Assembly: GCF_963662255.1 (NCBI RefSeq)
Contig: NC_085055.1
Span: forward strand, 3,651,102 to 3,715,101
DNA from: Cinclus cinclus
Taxonomy: Eukaryota; Chordata; Aves; Passeriformes; Cinclidae
Length of the DNA stretch: 64,000 nt
Direction of reading: 5' to 3'
Shown here piece by piece: positions 49,996 through 60,498 of the stretch. The position numbers were made by a program, and so were the translations under genes. How positions within the stretch are numbered: position 1 is the stretch's first letter; every line of letters starts with the position of its first letter. The notes beneath the pieces were generated by a model. The model worked only from the letters and a program-made list of their open reading frames with translations. It was not told the DNA's origin and ran no database searches.

Positions 49996-50962
49996 GTGAG
50001 TTCTTCTCAAAACTTGAGGGCCATTAAACACTTCCCACTGATTTAAAAAGTGATTTTGGAATGGGGATTTTCACAGATCCAGGGATTTTGGGAGCCCAAC
50101 TTGAGCCATCTCTGAACGTGGCCAGGGTAGGGCTACGTGCAGTGTGTGGATCCAAGTTCATCCTCCAGTAATGGGTTTTGCCAAAGATTAATGGCAGATG
50201 AACACTTAAATCCCCTGGACATGTTTGAAAACCTAAAGCTCCTGGTTTAGAAATAAATACTATTTTGACACTTTTCTTGCACTATTTGATGAAGTTTAAC
50301 ATCCTGTGGGAAAAAAAAGAAAGGTAGCCAGATTCTTCTTTGATCAACCATGGCAAGTTTTCCATTAGTCATTGACGTTATTCTGGATTTTTGCCAGTGT
50401 AACCAATCCAGAGTTTAGAAGAGCAACTCAATTTTATAACCAAGTTTAGCAACTGCTAAACCTTAAGCCAGAGTTTGATATTCTAACCAACACCAAAAAG
50501 AAAGCCAACTGATTTCCCGTCATTTTAAGGCTCAGATTTTAATGTTTCTGAAAATAAATTGCACGGCCAGGCTCACTTTCTATTTGTCATCTCCAAAACG
50601 AGCAAGAGTAATGACCTTCATTAACTAAAAATAATCTCAAACTTCAAGCGAGGAAAATGAATCTCCTCATTTAATTTTGATTCTATGGGAGCAGAGTTTT
50701 TTTTCTAGAGGAAAAAAAAAGGAAAGATGGGGCAGAGAGGGTGTCTCCCCTTTTCTCTTTTTTTTTTTTTTCTTTTTTTATTTTTTTGGATAGCAGAAAC
50801 TCTGTAAGTACAGATGAGAAAATGCCTGGGTTGGGACTGCTGGGCAGAGGTGTGACTGGAGCATCTAATGGCATCATTATAGTAAAAAAAGATGTAAATG
50901 AGAGGCTGGGGAGGCAGGCTAGGTGATGATGGTGTGTGATGGGTGTGTTTGTCCTGCCCTAG
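49996..50962 (+). other. MEGF6: MEGF6 intron w8 (1.0 kb)
   Basis: AT-rich. It has a poly-T/A-interrupted tract at about 50750-50790 and ends in a usable acceptor. No further element was recognised. Confidence 0.85.
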
Positions 50963-51115
50963 GTGTGGAGGAGGTGGATGCAGAGGACGCAGCAGGGCTG
51001 GCTGTGGCCCCAGGGCTGCAGTTCCGAGGGCCCCCCCAGCTGCTCCACTACACACTGGGATCCCTGGCTGAGGATGGAGACCCCCGAGGAGAGCTCACCC
51101 TGGTGCACAGGGTTG
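50963..51115 (+). CDS. MEGF6: MEGF6 exon w9: cysteine-free acidic linker
   Basis: This 153-nt exon lies between ctgccctag and |gtgagt. It encodes about 51 residues with no cysteine, starting GVEEVDAEDAAG and containing LAEDGDPRGELTL. The first half is acidic and the rest is rich in Pro, Leu and Gly. It joins the calcium-binding array to the laminin-type array at the same position as a similar acidic linker (EEP...DELPQL...RGEHTL) in human MEGF6 as I recall it. Sequence divergence is high, as expected for a flexible hinge. The in-frame phase-1 junctions on both sides support the call. Confidence 0.85.
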
Positions 51116-53350
51116 GTGAGTGACCAGCAGGGCCCTGAGCCAGCACAGCAGACTGGGGAAGTCATCCCAGGGATGGGATTTGGGGCTGGGCTGGCAGGGC
51201 TCAGCATCAAGGAGGAGGGATGAGCGCTAATCCTGCATCCTGCCCATCTCCGTGATGTGGTCCATCCCAAATGGGACATGATTGAGGAGCCAGGAGGCTG
51301 CCTGGATCCTTTGGGAAGGAGGCAGGAGAAAAGGGAGCAGCACAAGAAGCAGTGGTTGGGAGGTTGCTTGGAAAACAGGGTGTCTGCACAGAGCCCCAGG
51401 GCTAGAGCTCATTGTGCCAGGGGTGAGAGGATGGCATGGCTTACTGCAGTGCCCTAAATCCCTGGGGAAACAAAACACTCCCTCCTTGAGCTGGGAGCGT
51501 GGGTCCCTGTTTACAAACCCTCATATAACGATTGGAGGATTTTTGTTTAAGATGTAAAAAACAATCCTCTGAAGATTCAGGTTTCCCTCGACGCTCTGGG
51601 AAAAGCACCAACCCATCCACGTACTGCGCAGCTCAAGTGGTGACAAACAGCACAGGAGCACCCACTGTCACAGGAGTGGGTGCAGAGCAGCTTTGCATGA
51701 TTCAGGCTTTCCACCTGAAGGTGGAAACCTCACAATTTTAAGAGTATTATGAGGTGAATCCCTGTTTTTGCTGAGTGCTGGTGGATCACCAGGGAGGATT
51801 TCTTGTTTTTTCCTGTGTGTGTCCTGTGATTTTTATATAAACTCTATCATTACCAATCTGAGGACTGTGTTCTACAGGCAAAACTTGGGAGCTGGTCTTG
51901 ACTTTAATAAAAAATTAATTTATTTTTATGAACAAAACTCTTTAAGACCCTCCCAAATCCTGCAGCGTCCGGCCGGACTCAACGACACCGATAACCAACT
52001 GGGAAACTGATAAATGAGATAACCACAGGCAAAATTATCAGGCCTAGAAACCACAATCAAATATTTATTGACCAGTTTTTGCATGTTTTATTTATATTTA
52101 GCAACAGAAATTTGGGTGTTATCAGTTACAGCTGAGCAGCTGCATTTTTTCTAAGGCTCAGGCTTTGCAGCATGTGGTGGATTGTATGAAAAGGTGATGG
52201 AGAAAAGGAACTTTAAATGGTTTAATAAGTTCTTTTACTTCCCAAATAGCAATTTATTCCTTTTATTTTCAGACATGTTTTTATGCTGCTATCTAAATTA
52301 TAAAAAATTACTTGCTTTAACAGTAAGCTGGTGCAAGTAATTAAATATTTTGTGTAACTTGAATGACTTTTTAAGGTGGAAGCATGATGTTTTTAATGGT
52401 GGTCTGTATTCTTCTCCTGAAGTATGAATTTGTACACTGTTCCAAGTGGGAGCACTGGGATTCTCAGTGTCCCTGAAAGCTTGGGCATTTATTCAGCTAC
52501 AGAAAAGGGAACAGTTGGGTGCTCAGACCTAGAGGAAATCTGGCCTCACACAGAAAACTGTTGGTGAAATGCAACCAGCCTGTGACTTACTGTAGGCTGA
52601 AATAAGATGCCAGCTCATTTTCAGGTGCTGTTAAAAGTCCCCTTCCAAAAAGCCTCCAGCCACAGCCATAAAGCCTGGAAGGCTCTGTACTGTGTGCATG
52701 GGATCTTCAATGCCACTGAAGTATTTTATCAGATAGTCACTTTATTTTGCATTCCTGTCTCTATAGACCCCACAAAGAGAACATGAGGGTGCAAGACATG
52801 AAAGGAGGGTGGGGAAAGAAAAGGAAAAAATGCATTCTCATATCAGGTTTCCTATATAAAACTCTCCATATCCATGAAGAGACTTGATAAATACGTATTT
52901 TGCTTTGTTTTCCTAGAACTCTCAAATTACGTGGTTGAAAATATCACTGAACTGTATTTAAGTAGCACTACCTCCACTTACTGCAATAAAACAACAGGGA
53001 TAGCCTAGCAAGAGGATAAGCAAAGTCCCAGTAAATTATTCTAGTTTTATACAATGTTATCAAGCATTAGCTGCAAATTCACTTTTTCTGAAGGCAAAAC
53101 TCCTGCTTTTAAAAAGTAGCTTGAAGTGCTCTTTGCTGGAGAATTGCAGCATTTAGGAGAGCAAATTCCAGCTGAATACCCAGCTTTTCTTTTACTTGGA
53201 GTCCAAAATGTGAAGAGGGGCATTCAGGAATGTCCATTTTGCCTTTTGTGCTGAACCAGCGGGGTTTGCAACCCAGCGACAGGTAAGAGCTTGTGGGAGC
53301 TTGTTTTTCTCTGGCTGCTCACTTAGCCCTGTGTGGTTTTTTGCTGTCAG
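51116..53350 (+). other. MEGF6: MEGF6 intron w9 (2.2 kb)
   Basis: Mostly unique sequence. It contains a GATA/RUNX motif cluster at 51985-52060. The GC-rich part after the donor (51116-51400) gives overlapping spurious frames on both strands. No exon is supported. Confidence 0.85.
51985..52060. promoter_or_regulatory. Candidate enhancer: GATA and RUNX motif cluster
   Basis: GATAA occurs at 51990-51994, 52009-52013 and 52018-52022, and on the other strand as TTATC at 52035-52039. The RUNX core AACCACA occurs at 52021-52027 and 52049-52055. Six sites fall in about 65 bases next to a small CpG-containing patch. This density is unusual, but function is inferred from motifs only. Confidence 0.35.
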
Positions 53351-53482
53351 TGTGCCTGGGTGACACGTTTGGCCAGGACTGCAGCCTGAGGTGTGAGGAT
53401 TGTCTGCACGGGGGCCGCTGCAACAGCGAGCGCAGCGGCTGCGTCTGCCCTCCCGGCTGGGCTGGTGTCATCTGCAATGAGA
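53351..53482 (+). CDS. MEGF6: MEGF6 exon w10: laminin-type EGF 1
   Basis: This 132-nt exon lies between ttgctgtcag and |gtgagt. It reads VCLGDTFGQDCSL, HGGRC, CVCPPGWAGVICNE, with eight cysteines in laminin-EGF spacing. Its last codons with the next exon give N-E-T, an N-glycosylation sequon built across the intron. It opens the second half of the protein. Confidence 0.93.
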
Positions 53483-55469
53483 GTGAGTACAGGGGGCTTG
53501 GAGGGGCTCTGCAGGTGGGGAATGGGAGTCACCTCTTGTGCTTTTCGTCTGTGAAGCTCCCGAAGGAGCACAGCTAAATTTGATTCTCATAATCAAATTT
53601 ATTGTGCTGGGGCACATTAGAGAGGAACTGTAAGTGATGCCGCAGCACACAGAGGTCCCTGCACTCCAGTGAAGGTCAGGACAGAATCATCTCCCTCCTA
53701 AATATTTGGTTGTTGTTCATTCCAATTCATTCTGCTGCTAGAAGCTGCTGAAGTTTGCTGGCCCTGATTTGTTCCACAGCCTACCTTGGTGACTTCCAGA
53801 AGTCTGTCCCAGAAATTGTTGTGACGGTGTGGGTGGACATGTATGCTAAACTTGAGTTTTTCCATTGTAGCACACCATGACATTGCCTTTTAAATTTTTT
53901 TCTTGTGTTTTCCATTTCTTTTTTTCTTATAATTCTTTTTATTATCACTTTCTTGGAACAGTTAATTTTTCATATTGGAAATGGTATTTTTCAGAATTCT
54001 GTTGCCAAGTCAGTGCCCTTTATAATAGCTTTCCACTCTCCTTGCTCCTGTTTCCTGGCAGAAGATCTTTCTGATTCACAAGTATGTGTCAAAACCCATT
54101 GGAAAGAGAGTGGTGATTTCTTGATGTGCTGTTCTTCATCTGCAGTTTGGCAAAACTTGTCTGCTGCTTGTCTGAGACATCATAGAGTAGATTTCCTGTT
54201 TGAGATGGGTCCCTCCATTTCGTGGTGCGTGACATGATGGCCCATCATTCTCAGAAAGTCTTTGCTGTCACTGGTGAGACAAAAAGTCGATGAAAGTTTA
54301 TTACTTGACATCAGTAGACAGCACTCTTCAGGTTAATTGCCATCAAGATTGTTTAGGGGACGTCATCACATGGACAGATATGTAGAAAAATCAAGCATGT
54401 GATTGAAACCAACAGTCTGCCCGTGATTATTCTGGGAGGCTGATGGTGGAGTTGGCTTGTAAACACTGGGGGCAGCCAAGAGAATAGGAATGGGGAGGAT
54501 TAAAATGATAATTTCCATTCTGTCTAAGACAGTTCAAGCTATCAGGTGAGGGTATTGTTACTTCTATCCCTGGTGTGCTGGTAGTTTAGGGTAGATTATA
54601 AAAATTTCAAGGCAGTATCCAAATTCTTTAGTTAATTTCATAAGTAACAGCATTTATGGTGTATATTTGCACTAGATATCTATGCATGTAGTTTAATGGA
54701 ATTCACCTCTGGAATTTAAAGAACTTTAATAGGACTGTGTTATTGAGCTAAACCTGCTGTCTGATGAAATCAGCAGGGACAGTGATAAATACAATATCTA
54801 ATCTGTATGAATTAGTCATACGTGATTGCTTTCACACTTTTCTCTTTCATTTTTTAATATACAGAACAATTCATGGGTTTAGGGGTAAGCAGGTCTAGGG
54901 TAAGCTAAAAAACAGTGGAGAAAACTGGAACTAAATTTCTCTAATAATGCACCAAAGAAGTCGAATAGAAATTGATGTGAAATGTCAACTTTCTTAATGT
55001 ACATTGATAAAATGTCAGTGAAGTCAGATGACTCCAGCAACTGCATTCACTCAGCCAGCTCAGGATGCAAACAGCAGAGCAAGGCTTCATCTCACAGTTT
55101 GTTTTTGCTGTTGTAGATCCATTGCTGCCGTGATTACCTGGGGAGTTTCAGAAACTGGATTTGAAAAACAAGATATTATTTTTGTAATAGCGTTTGGGAA
55201 AGAAAAAAGAATGTTTAAAATATTTTTCTCCAAGTATCCAAAGCTACCTTCTGATGTTTAAGCTTCGGACTTGGCAGGCAGTGGTTTTGGAGCCTGTGCT
55301 TTGTGGGGAGGGGAGCATGGGCAGGGGAAGGTCGGATACATGACAGTACCTCCCAAAGCTTGGTTAATTTGAGATGTCCTAGTACATATCTGGTGAACAT
55401 GCTTTATGGAAGAGTATAAATTTGTTTAGAGCCTGCTCAACTAAAAGGACTCTCTCCTTGCTCAGTTTT

Positions 55470-55975
55470 CACAGAATCACAGAATCAGTTAGGCTGGAAA
55501 AGACCTTTCAGATGGAGTCTAACCTGTGACCCAACACCACCTTCTCAACCAGACCATGGCACTGAGTGCCACATCTAGTCTTTCCCTAAACTCTCCAGGG
55601 ACGGTGACTCCACTACTTACCAGGGCAGCCCATTCCAATGCTCAGTCACCCTTTCTGTGAGGAAATTCCTCCTGATGTCCAACGTGAACGTCCCCTGGTG
55701 CAAATTAAGGCTGTGTCCTCTTGTCCTATTGCTGTTTGCCTGGGAAAGAATATCAACTCCCACCTGGCTACACGCTCCTCTCAGGGAGTTGTAGGGAGTG
55801 ATGAGGTCTTCCTTGAGTTTTCCAGGCTGAACACCCCCAGCTCCCCCAGTCACTCCTCACAGGACTTGTGTCTCAGACCCTTCATCATCCTTGCTGCCGT
55901 TCTCGATGACCAAAGCCTTGTGTCTCAGACCCTTCATCATCCTTGCTGCCGTTCTCGATGACCAAAGCCTTGTTT
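55470..55975 (-). mobile_element. CR1 LINE 3' fragment, antisense (longest copy here)
   Basis: Begins acagaatcacagaatc and aggctggaaaagacc, then ctccagggacggtgactcca and cctcctgatgtccaacgtga. The minus strand encodes the CR1 ORF carboxyl end (RRNFLTERVTEHWNGLPW). The end distal to the CR1 tail is internally duplicated. Confidence 0.92.
55865..55968 (+). repeat. Perfect 52-bp tandem duplication
   Basis: Two identical 52-base units (55865-55916 and 55917-55968) starting cttgtgtctcagaccc, within CR1-derived sequence. Identity is complete, so the duplication is recent or an assembly artefact. Confidence 0.95.
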
Positions 55976-56038
55976 TGCATTTTTCCAGCAGAGGGGAAGG
56001 ATGTCTCAGTGTGTTCACGCTCCCTGCTCTCTCCACAG

Positions 56039-56167
56039 CCTGTGCCCCTGGGACGTTTGGCAGGGGATGTGCCGGTGTCTGCCAGTGCCAGAATGGAGGC
56101 TCGTGTGACCCCAGCACGGGGCAGTGCCACTGCCCTCCCGGAGTGCTGGGCCGGCTCTGTGAGGACG
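56039..56167 (+). CDS. MEGF6: MEGF6 exon w11: laminin-type EGF 2
   Basis: This 129-nt exon lies between tctctccacag and |gtatgg. It reads [25 protein letters not shown] and ends GRLCED. It has eight cysteines. The donor (gtatgg) is weaker than average for this gene, and a retroviral LTR begins 43 bases after it. Confidence 0.94.
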
Positions 56168-56925
56168 GTATGGCTCCAGCTCTGCTTCAGCCTCTCCCCT
56201 TCTCCCCCCTTGTACTGGTTTGAAAGCAAAACCAGTAACAGACTCCAAGTCAGAAATACAATTTAATAGAGAAAAAAAAATAAAATACATGCAATAGTAC
56301 AAAATTAAAACCACTGACAGAGTTAGAATACAACCTGACACCCCGCTGGTTAGGGTGGTGGTAGCAGTCCAGATGAAGCGGTCTTGAAGCAGTGATCCGG
56401 TAGAAAGGTCTGGGAGCTCTTGTCCTCTGGAAGCCAATGGTAAGGGCTCCCTTGGTGTTCCAAATCTGAGTTTTTATCTAGGTAAGAAATGCTTGGCTCC
56501 TCCCCCTGGGTGGAGCATCTCCCAATGGGATGATGTAATTTTATCAGTCATGCAGTGGGACTCCATGGCCCATTAACAGAAGATATCTTCCTGGAGGAAG
56601 GATGGGTTGTGGAAAAGATAAATAACACTACCCCACCTATTTTTAACAGCAGCCCATTAGCAGAGGGTATCTCCCACAGAGATAAGGATCACTGCCTCAC
56701 CTGGTTTCAACAGACATTGATAGAATACATTCTTTTGGGCATGTCTTTACATTGTAACTTAGGACACCCCTCTTGCTCCATTATTTAAATAAGAGCAGAA
56801 CAGAGGGTGAGAAAAAACAGTGACTGGTGAGGCTGCTCAGAGCCCCAGCACAGCCACAAACTACCTTGGTGTTGGAACTTTGACCCATAGCCGCTGATGC
56901 CTTCCTGTGTTTGTGCACTCCAAAG
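56168..56925 (+). other. MEGF6: MEGF6 intron w11 (758 bp), mostly a solo LTR
   Basis: About 73 per cent of this intron is the LTR at 56211-56766. The pre-insertion intron would have been only about 200 bases. The remaining 3' part holds an ordinary acceptor (ctccaaag). Confidence 0.9.
56211..56766 (-). mobile_element. Solo LTR of an endogenous retrovirus, antisense, with 5-bp target duplication
   Basis: The 556-bp unit has TG...CA ends in the minus-strand sense and is flanked by identical CCCCT copies (56206-56210 and 56767-56771). On the minus strand a TATA-like AGATAAAA lies at about 56471-56478 and an ATTAAA polyadenylation-type signal at 56262-56267, in the order expected for U3-R-U5. 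There is no gag, pol or env sequence, so it is a solo LTR left by recombination. A 5-bp duplication fits ERVL-like or gamma-type integrases rather than the 6 bp usual for beta-type; the family is not identified. Confidence 0.85.
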
Positions 56926-57054
56926 GTTGCCCCAAAGGTTTCTTTGGGAAGAACTGTAACAAACCATGCAACTGTGCCAACAAGGGCCACTGTCACAGAC
57001 TGTATGGAGCCTGCCTGTGTGACCCCGGGCTCTACGGCCGCTTCTGCCACCTCA
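56926..57054 (+). CDS. MEGF6: MEGF6 exon w12: laminin-type EGF 3
   Basis: This 129-nt exon lies between cactccaaag and |gtaagt. It reads GCPKGFFGKNC, NCANKGHC and the nearly invariant HRLYGACLCDPGLYGRFCHL. This is the closest match to human MEGF6 anywhere in the window (from memory) and is a main reason for the gene assignment. It has eight cysteines. The acceptor ends AAAG. Confidence 0.96.
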
Positions 57055-58173
57055 GTAAGTCCCTGGCATTTTTCAGATCTCTTTAGGGTATGCACAATGT
57101 AAGTCTGTAAAAGATCCCACTTCATGTAAAGGGGGCAGACAGAAAGGAAGAATGACTTCTTGCACAGTCAGGCAGCGCAAGGACAAGGAGAAATGGATTT
57201 ACTAAACAGTAGAGATTTAGCTTAGACACTAGAAAAATGTTCTTTGCTGTGAGGGTGGTGAGGCCCGGGCACAGAGAAGCTGTGGCTGCCCCATCCCTGG
57301 GAGTGTCCAAGACCAAGCTGGATGGAGCTTTGGGCAGCCTGGGATAGTGGAAGGTGTCACTGTCGGGGGCTGGAATGAGTGGGCTTTATGGAACCTTGCA
57401 ACCCAAACCATTTTATGTTAAAATGAGCAAGACTTCGGGTTCTGCAGAGGCTGGGAGTAGCAGGAGGACAGGACTTTTGAGATGTGCCATGAAGCCCCAG
57501 AAGCTTCATTATTCTTTTTCTCTAGTGATTAATCTTTGCCGTAAGGACTGAGATTTACTGATGATTAAAGGTGAGGATAATAGGTGGGGTGGGCAGGTTA
57601 ACCTTAGGGTTACTGCTGAGGTTGGAAGCTGGCTGGAGCTGGTTGTTGACTGCTGATGAGTTGGAGTGGGAGCTGGGGAGCAGTGCTGGCTGGGACAGCA
57701 TGAGTATCAGACAGTAGACAGAATAAAAAGAATTAAAACAAAAACTTCACAAAATAGATGATGGAGTTTCTTTGTACTTACAGGTTTTGTTTTTAAAATC
57801 TGTGCAAGACCAGAAATCTTTTGTGTTTTGTTTTATTTTGTTTTGGGTTTTATTATGAAAGCTTTTGTCTTGGAGTGCACCCAACTTTCTTTTCATTTGG
57901 AAAATCAGTCGAGTTTGCTTTGAAATGTTTCTGGTTCTTGCATTCACCACGTATTGCTTGACACGAAATGAATGACCTAACACAGGAATCATGTAAACTC
58001 TACTTTTACCCACCCACACATGAACAGGTGCTGCTGTAGGAACAGGGGATGTACTTGCTGAAAGCAAAACAGAGCTTTTGCTTCTTGCAGCACTTGCATT
58101 CTGCAGCAGTTTGCAATTTCAACCAGATCTTGCATAATTACAGAGCTGATGCTTCCTTTTCTTGTGGCTGCAG
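57055..58173 (+). other. MEGF6: MEGF6 intron w12 (1.1 kb)
   Basis: Contains a sense CR1 (57160-57420) and a T/GT-rich stretch near 57820-57850. No exon is seen. Confidence 0.85.
57160..57420 (+). mobile_element. CR1 LINE 3' fragment, sense
   Basis: Carries cacagagaagctgtggctgc, ccctgggagtgtccaagacc, gggcagcctgggatagtgga and the gcaacccaaaccatttt terminus. Confidence 0.9.
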
Positions 58174-58308
58174 CCTGTCCCAGGTGGGCGTTTGGCGCGG
58201 GCTGCTCGGAGGAATGTCAGTGTGTGAAGGAGCACACGCTGGAGTGCAGCCCCAGGAATGGCTCCTGCACCTGCCAGCCTGGCTACCACGGCAAAAAGTG
58301 CCAGAAAG
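58174..58308 (+). CDS. MEGF6: MEGF6 exon w13: laminin-type EGF 4
   Basis: This 135-nt exon lies between cttgtggctgcag and |gtacca. It reads TCPRWAFGAGCSEECQC, then a longer middle loop (VKEHTLEC) and CQPGYHGKKCQK. It has eight cysteines. R-N-G-S gives an N-glycosylation sequon. The donor gtacca is relatively weak. Confidence 0.94.
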
Positions 58309-59279
58309 GTACCACACATAGCCAGCTGCCCCACGTCTGCTTCTGCCTTTGTCCCAGTAACACCTTGTTCTTCTCTCCCTCTGCTTTGTTTGGCTGCCAC
58401 TCATATATTCATATCCTGCTGATGGTTTTGTGGGGTTTTAACCCTGCTAGGGTTATCGAGGGGAATAGAGCTTAAGAATTGGAGGAGTTATAGCCTGGTC
58501 AAATGACAACAGAAATCCAGAACCCAAATCCTAATACAACCTTAAATAATTAAAATCATGAGAGTTTTCATTTATGTGCTTTTTTGACACAGTCAGAGAA
58601 TAAGTGGCAAAATCTGTGTTTTATGGCAGTGGGTTGATTTGTAAACAGGTTCAGTAATGCTGCTTTGCCTTCAGATTTGCAGGTCTTTGAATTCAACTTA
58701 CTCTTTGTGGTTTTGGGGGGTAGTTCAAAGAGAATTGTATCCCATATTCATGTTTGCATGTCTCAGTAGCCCTTTCCAGACAGCAGTGGAGTAACACAAT
58801 AAAGATTCTGCCTTCATATTTTTCTCTGGCCAGGCAGGACTGTGTTTGATTTATGGCAGTAGTTCTGGTGGGTTGGGTGGAGAACAGTAATGACAGTATT
58901 TAATATTTTTATCATTCTTGGTGATGGGGTCAGTTCTGACAGGGAGCCTGCCTTGCCCAGCATTGGCTGTGCACCAAGAGACAGAGCAGCAGAATTTAGA
59001 CATATAAGATAATTCCATTACATATTTAATTGAATACATCCTCAAGTATTCTAATTGAATAAATCTTTAAGCATTCTGCCACTGTGTTTCTGGGTTATAT
59101 TTAGGCAGTAAACTCTTTGAAGTGCAAGCATTTATTAAGCATTTACACTTAGGTAACAACACCTCTGAAATGTACATTATAATATATTCTGTGCAAGTTT
59201 CTGCCAATTTATTTTCTGATTCTTGTTCACTTTTCTTAACTTTTTCTTATACATGTTCTGTATCTGCTTCTATTTCCAG
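58309..59279 (+). other. MEGF6: MEGF6 intron w13 (1.0 kb)
   Basis: Unique AT-rich sequence. I recognise no transposon, RNA gene or exon. Confidence 0.8.
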
Positions 59280-59414
59280 AGTGCACCCCGGGGTTTTATG
59301 GGGCTGGTTGCAAACTGAGGTGCAGCTGTCCTCCTGATGTTCTGTGTGATCCTGAGACAGGAGCCTGCAAACACCCGTGTCCAGCTGGGTTTCATGGAGA
59401 AAAATGCCATTTGT
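59280..59414 (+). CDS. MEGF6: MEGF6 exon w14: laminin-type EGF 5
   Basis: This 135-nt exon lies between gcttctatttccag and |gtaggt. It reads ECTPGFYGAGC, CSCPPDVLCDPETGAC, then KHPCPAGFHGEKCHL. It has eight cysteines. The two or three extra residues between the sixth and seventh cysteines (KHP) parallel an insertion in the matching human repeat (GKR, from memory), confirming collinearity. Confidence 0.94.
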
Positions 59415-59583
59415 GTAGGTACTCACTGCGTCTTTCCCTGGGAGATACACTTGGGGTGGGAAAGCTTATTCAGGAAGCTTGGGTTCAGATACAGAAGTTG
59501 CAGACAAATGTACATTTGTTGTTGATATGAGTTGGCAGTTCCCCACTGAAACCAGACTGATATTTGGAGCCTGGCAAAGGCTG

Positions 59584-59624
<41 letters not shown>

Positions 59625-59920
59625 CTCTCTCTCTCTCTTTTTCTCTCTCTCTCTCCCCCCACTCCTGCAAAGGTGAAGGCACAAGGCTGAGACTGGTTAC
59701 CCCAGCTAACATTTATCCAGGTAACAACAGTTGCTTTTAACGCTTCAGGCACAGATTTTGCAGGGCTCTGCTGCTGTTGATTTCAGACCACCAGTTGCTC
59801 AGACACAAATGCTAACCTTGATCACTTCTACCAGCACAGCTCAGTTTAAAATTGGTGGCCGTGGTGCCTCCTAATGTCTTCAAAATGCTCCTAACCATGA
59901 CTTTGGGGTTTTTTGTCCAG
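59415..59920 (+). other. MEGF6: MEGF6 intron w14 (0.5 kb)
   Basis: Contains a long CT microsatellite (59582-59660). No exon is seen. The minus-strand open frame rich in Arg/Glu is only a reading of this repeat. Confidence 0.85.
59582..59660. repeat. CT polypyrimidine microsatellite
   Basis: About 79 bases of almost pure pyrimidine on the + strand: CT units, two TTTTT interruptions and a terminal C-run. It lies 260 bases upstream of the exon w15 acceptor and could form triplex DNA or bind PTB-type splicing repressors. Confidence 0.95.
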
Positions 59921-60046
59921 CTTGTCAGCCTGGCAGCTTTGGGATGGGCTGCAGGCAGAGGTGCAGCTGTGGAGGAGCCCCGTGTGATCCGAAGACAGGG
60001 CAGTGTGTTTGCCCCGCTGGGAAGACTGGTGCTGCATGTGAGCAAG
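59921..60046 (+). CDS. MEGF6: MEGF6 exon w15: laminin-type EGF 6
   Basis: This 126-nt exon lies between ttttttgtccag and |gtgtgt. It reads SCQPGSFGMGCRQRC, CGGAPCDPKTGQC, then PAGKTGAACEQ. It has eight cysteines. A second GT lies 4 bases downstream (60051), but only the donor at 60047 keeps phase 1. The CGGAPC core matches the human repeat at this place, from memory. Confidence 0.93.
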
Positions 60047-60366
60047 GTGTGTGAGGTGCTGTACCAAGGTACGGAGTGCCTGGCTTTGGGAGATGTGATA
60101 AGAAGTAGAATTTTGCTGTTTTCCAAACCAATAAACAGACAACCTACGATGGAAACTGGGAGAGAGCCTTAGGTTTCTCTTAAGCTGTGTTCTTGTGTAC
60201 TACAGTTTAACAGCAGGGCTGACAGGGATGTAGTTCTGTAGATAAAATATAACAGTCCAGCTCAGTTTTGCTATTATTTTTAAATTCTTCAGGTTAACAG
60301 CAGAAATCTGCAACTGTCCTGAAACAGAAAATGGCACTTTTTACACCTCATGTGCTTTTTCTCCAG
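60047..60366 (+). other. MEGF6: MEGF6 intron w15 (320 bp)
   Basis: A short intron with a pyrimidine-rich 3' end. Nothing else was recognised. Confidence 0.85.
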
Positions 60367-60498
60367 ATTGCCCAGATGGCCAGTGGGGACCAGACTGCCA
60401 GAACTCCTGCGAGCCCTGCGCCAATGGGGGACAGTGCAACAGGGAAACTGGAGCCTGTGACTGTCCCCCTGGCTACACTGGGCCATCCTGCTCTGCCA
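60367..60498 (+). CDS. MEGF6: MEGF6 exon w16: laminin-type EGF 7
   Basis: This 132-nt exon lies between gctttttctccag and |gtaagt. It reads DCPDGQWGPDC, CANGGQCNRETGAC and PPGYTGPSCSA. It has eight cysteines and a perfect consensus donor. Confidence 0.95.

Larger units (their letters stand above)
53483..56038 (+). other. MEGF6: MEGF6 intron w10 (2.6 kb)
   Basis: Unique AT-rich sequence to about 55465, then a long antisense CR1 (55470-55975) carrying a 52-bp tandem duplication. It ends with the acceptor for exon w11. Confidence 0.85.

Noticed and set aside
59423..59752. Arg/Glu-repeat open frame on the minus strand
   Set aside because: It is only a translation of the CT microsatellite.
60051..60070. 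Alternative donors just after exon w15 (gtgagg and gtacgg)
   Set aside because: Both break phase 1 with exon w16; the donor at 60047 keeps it.
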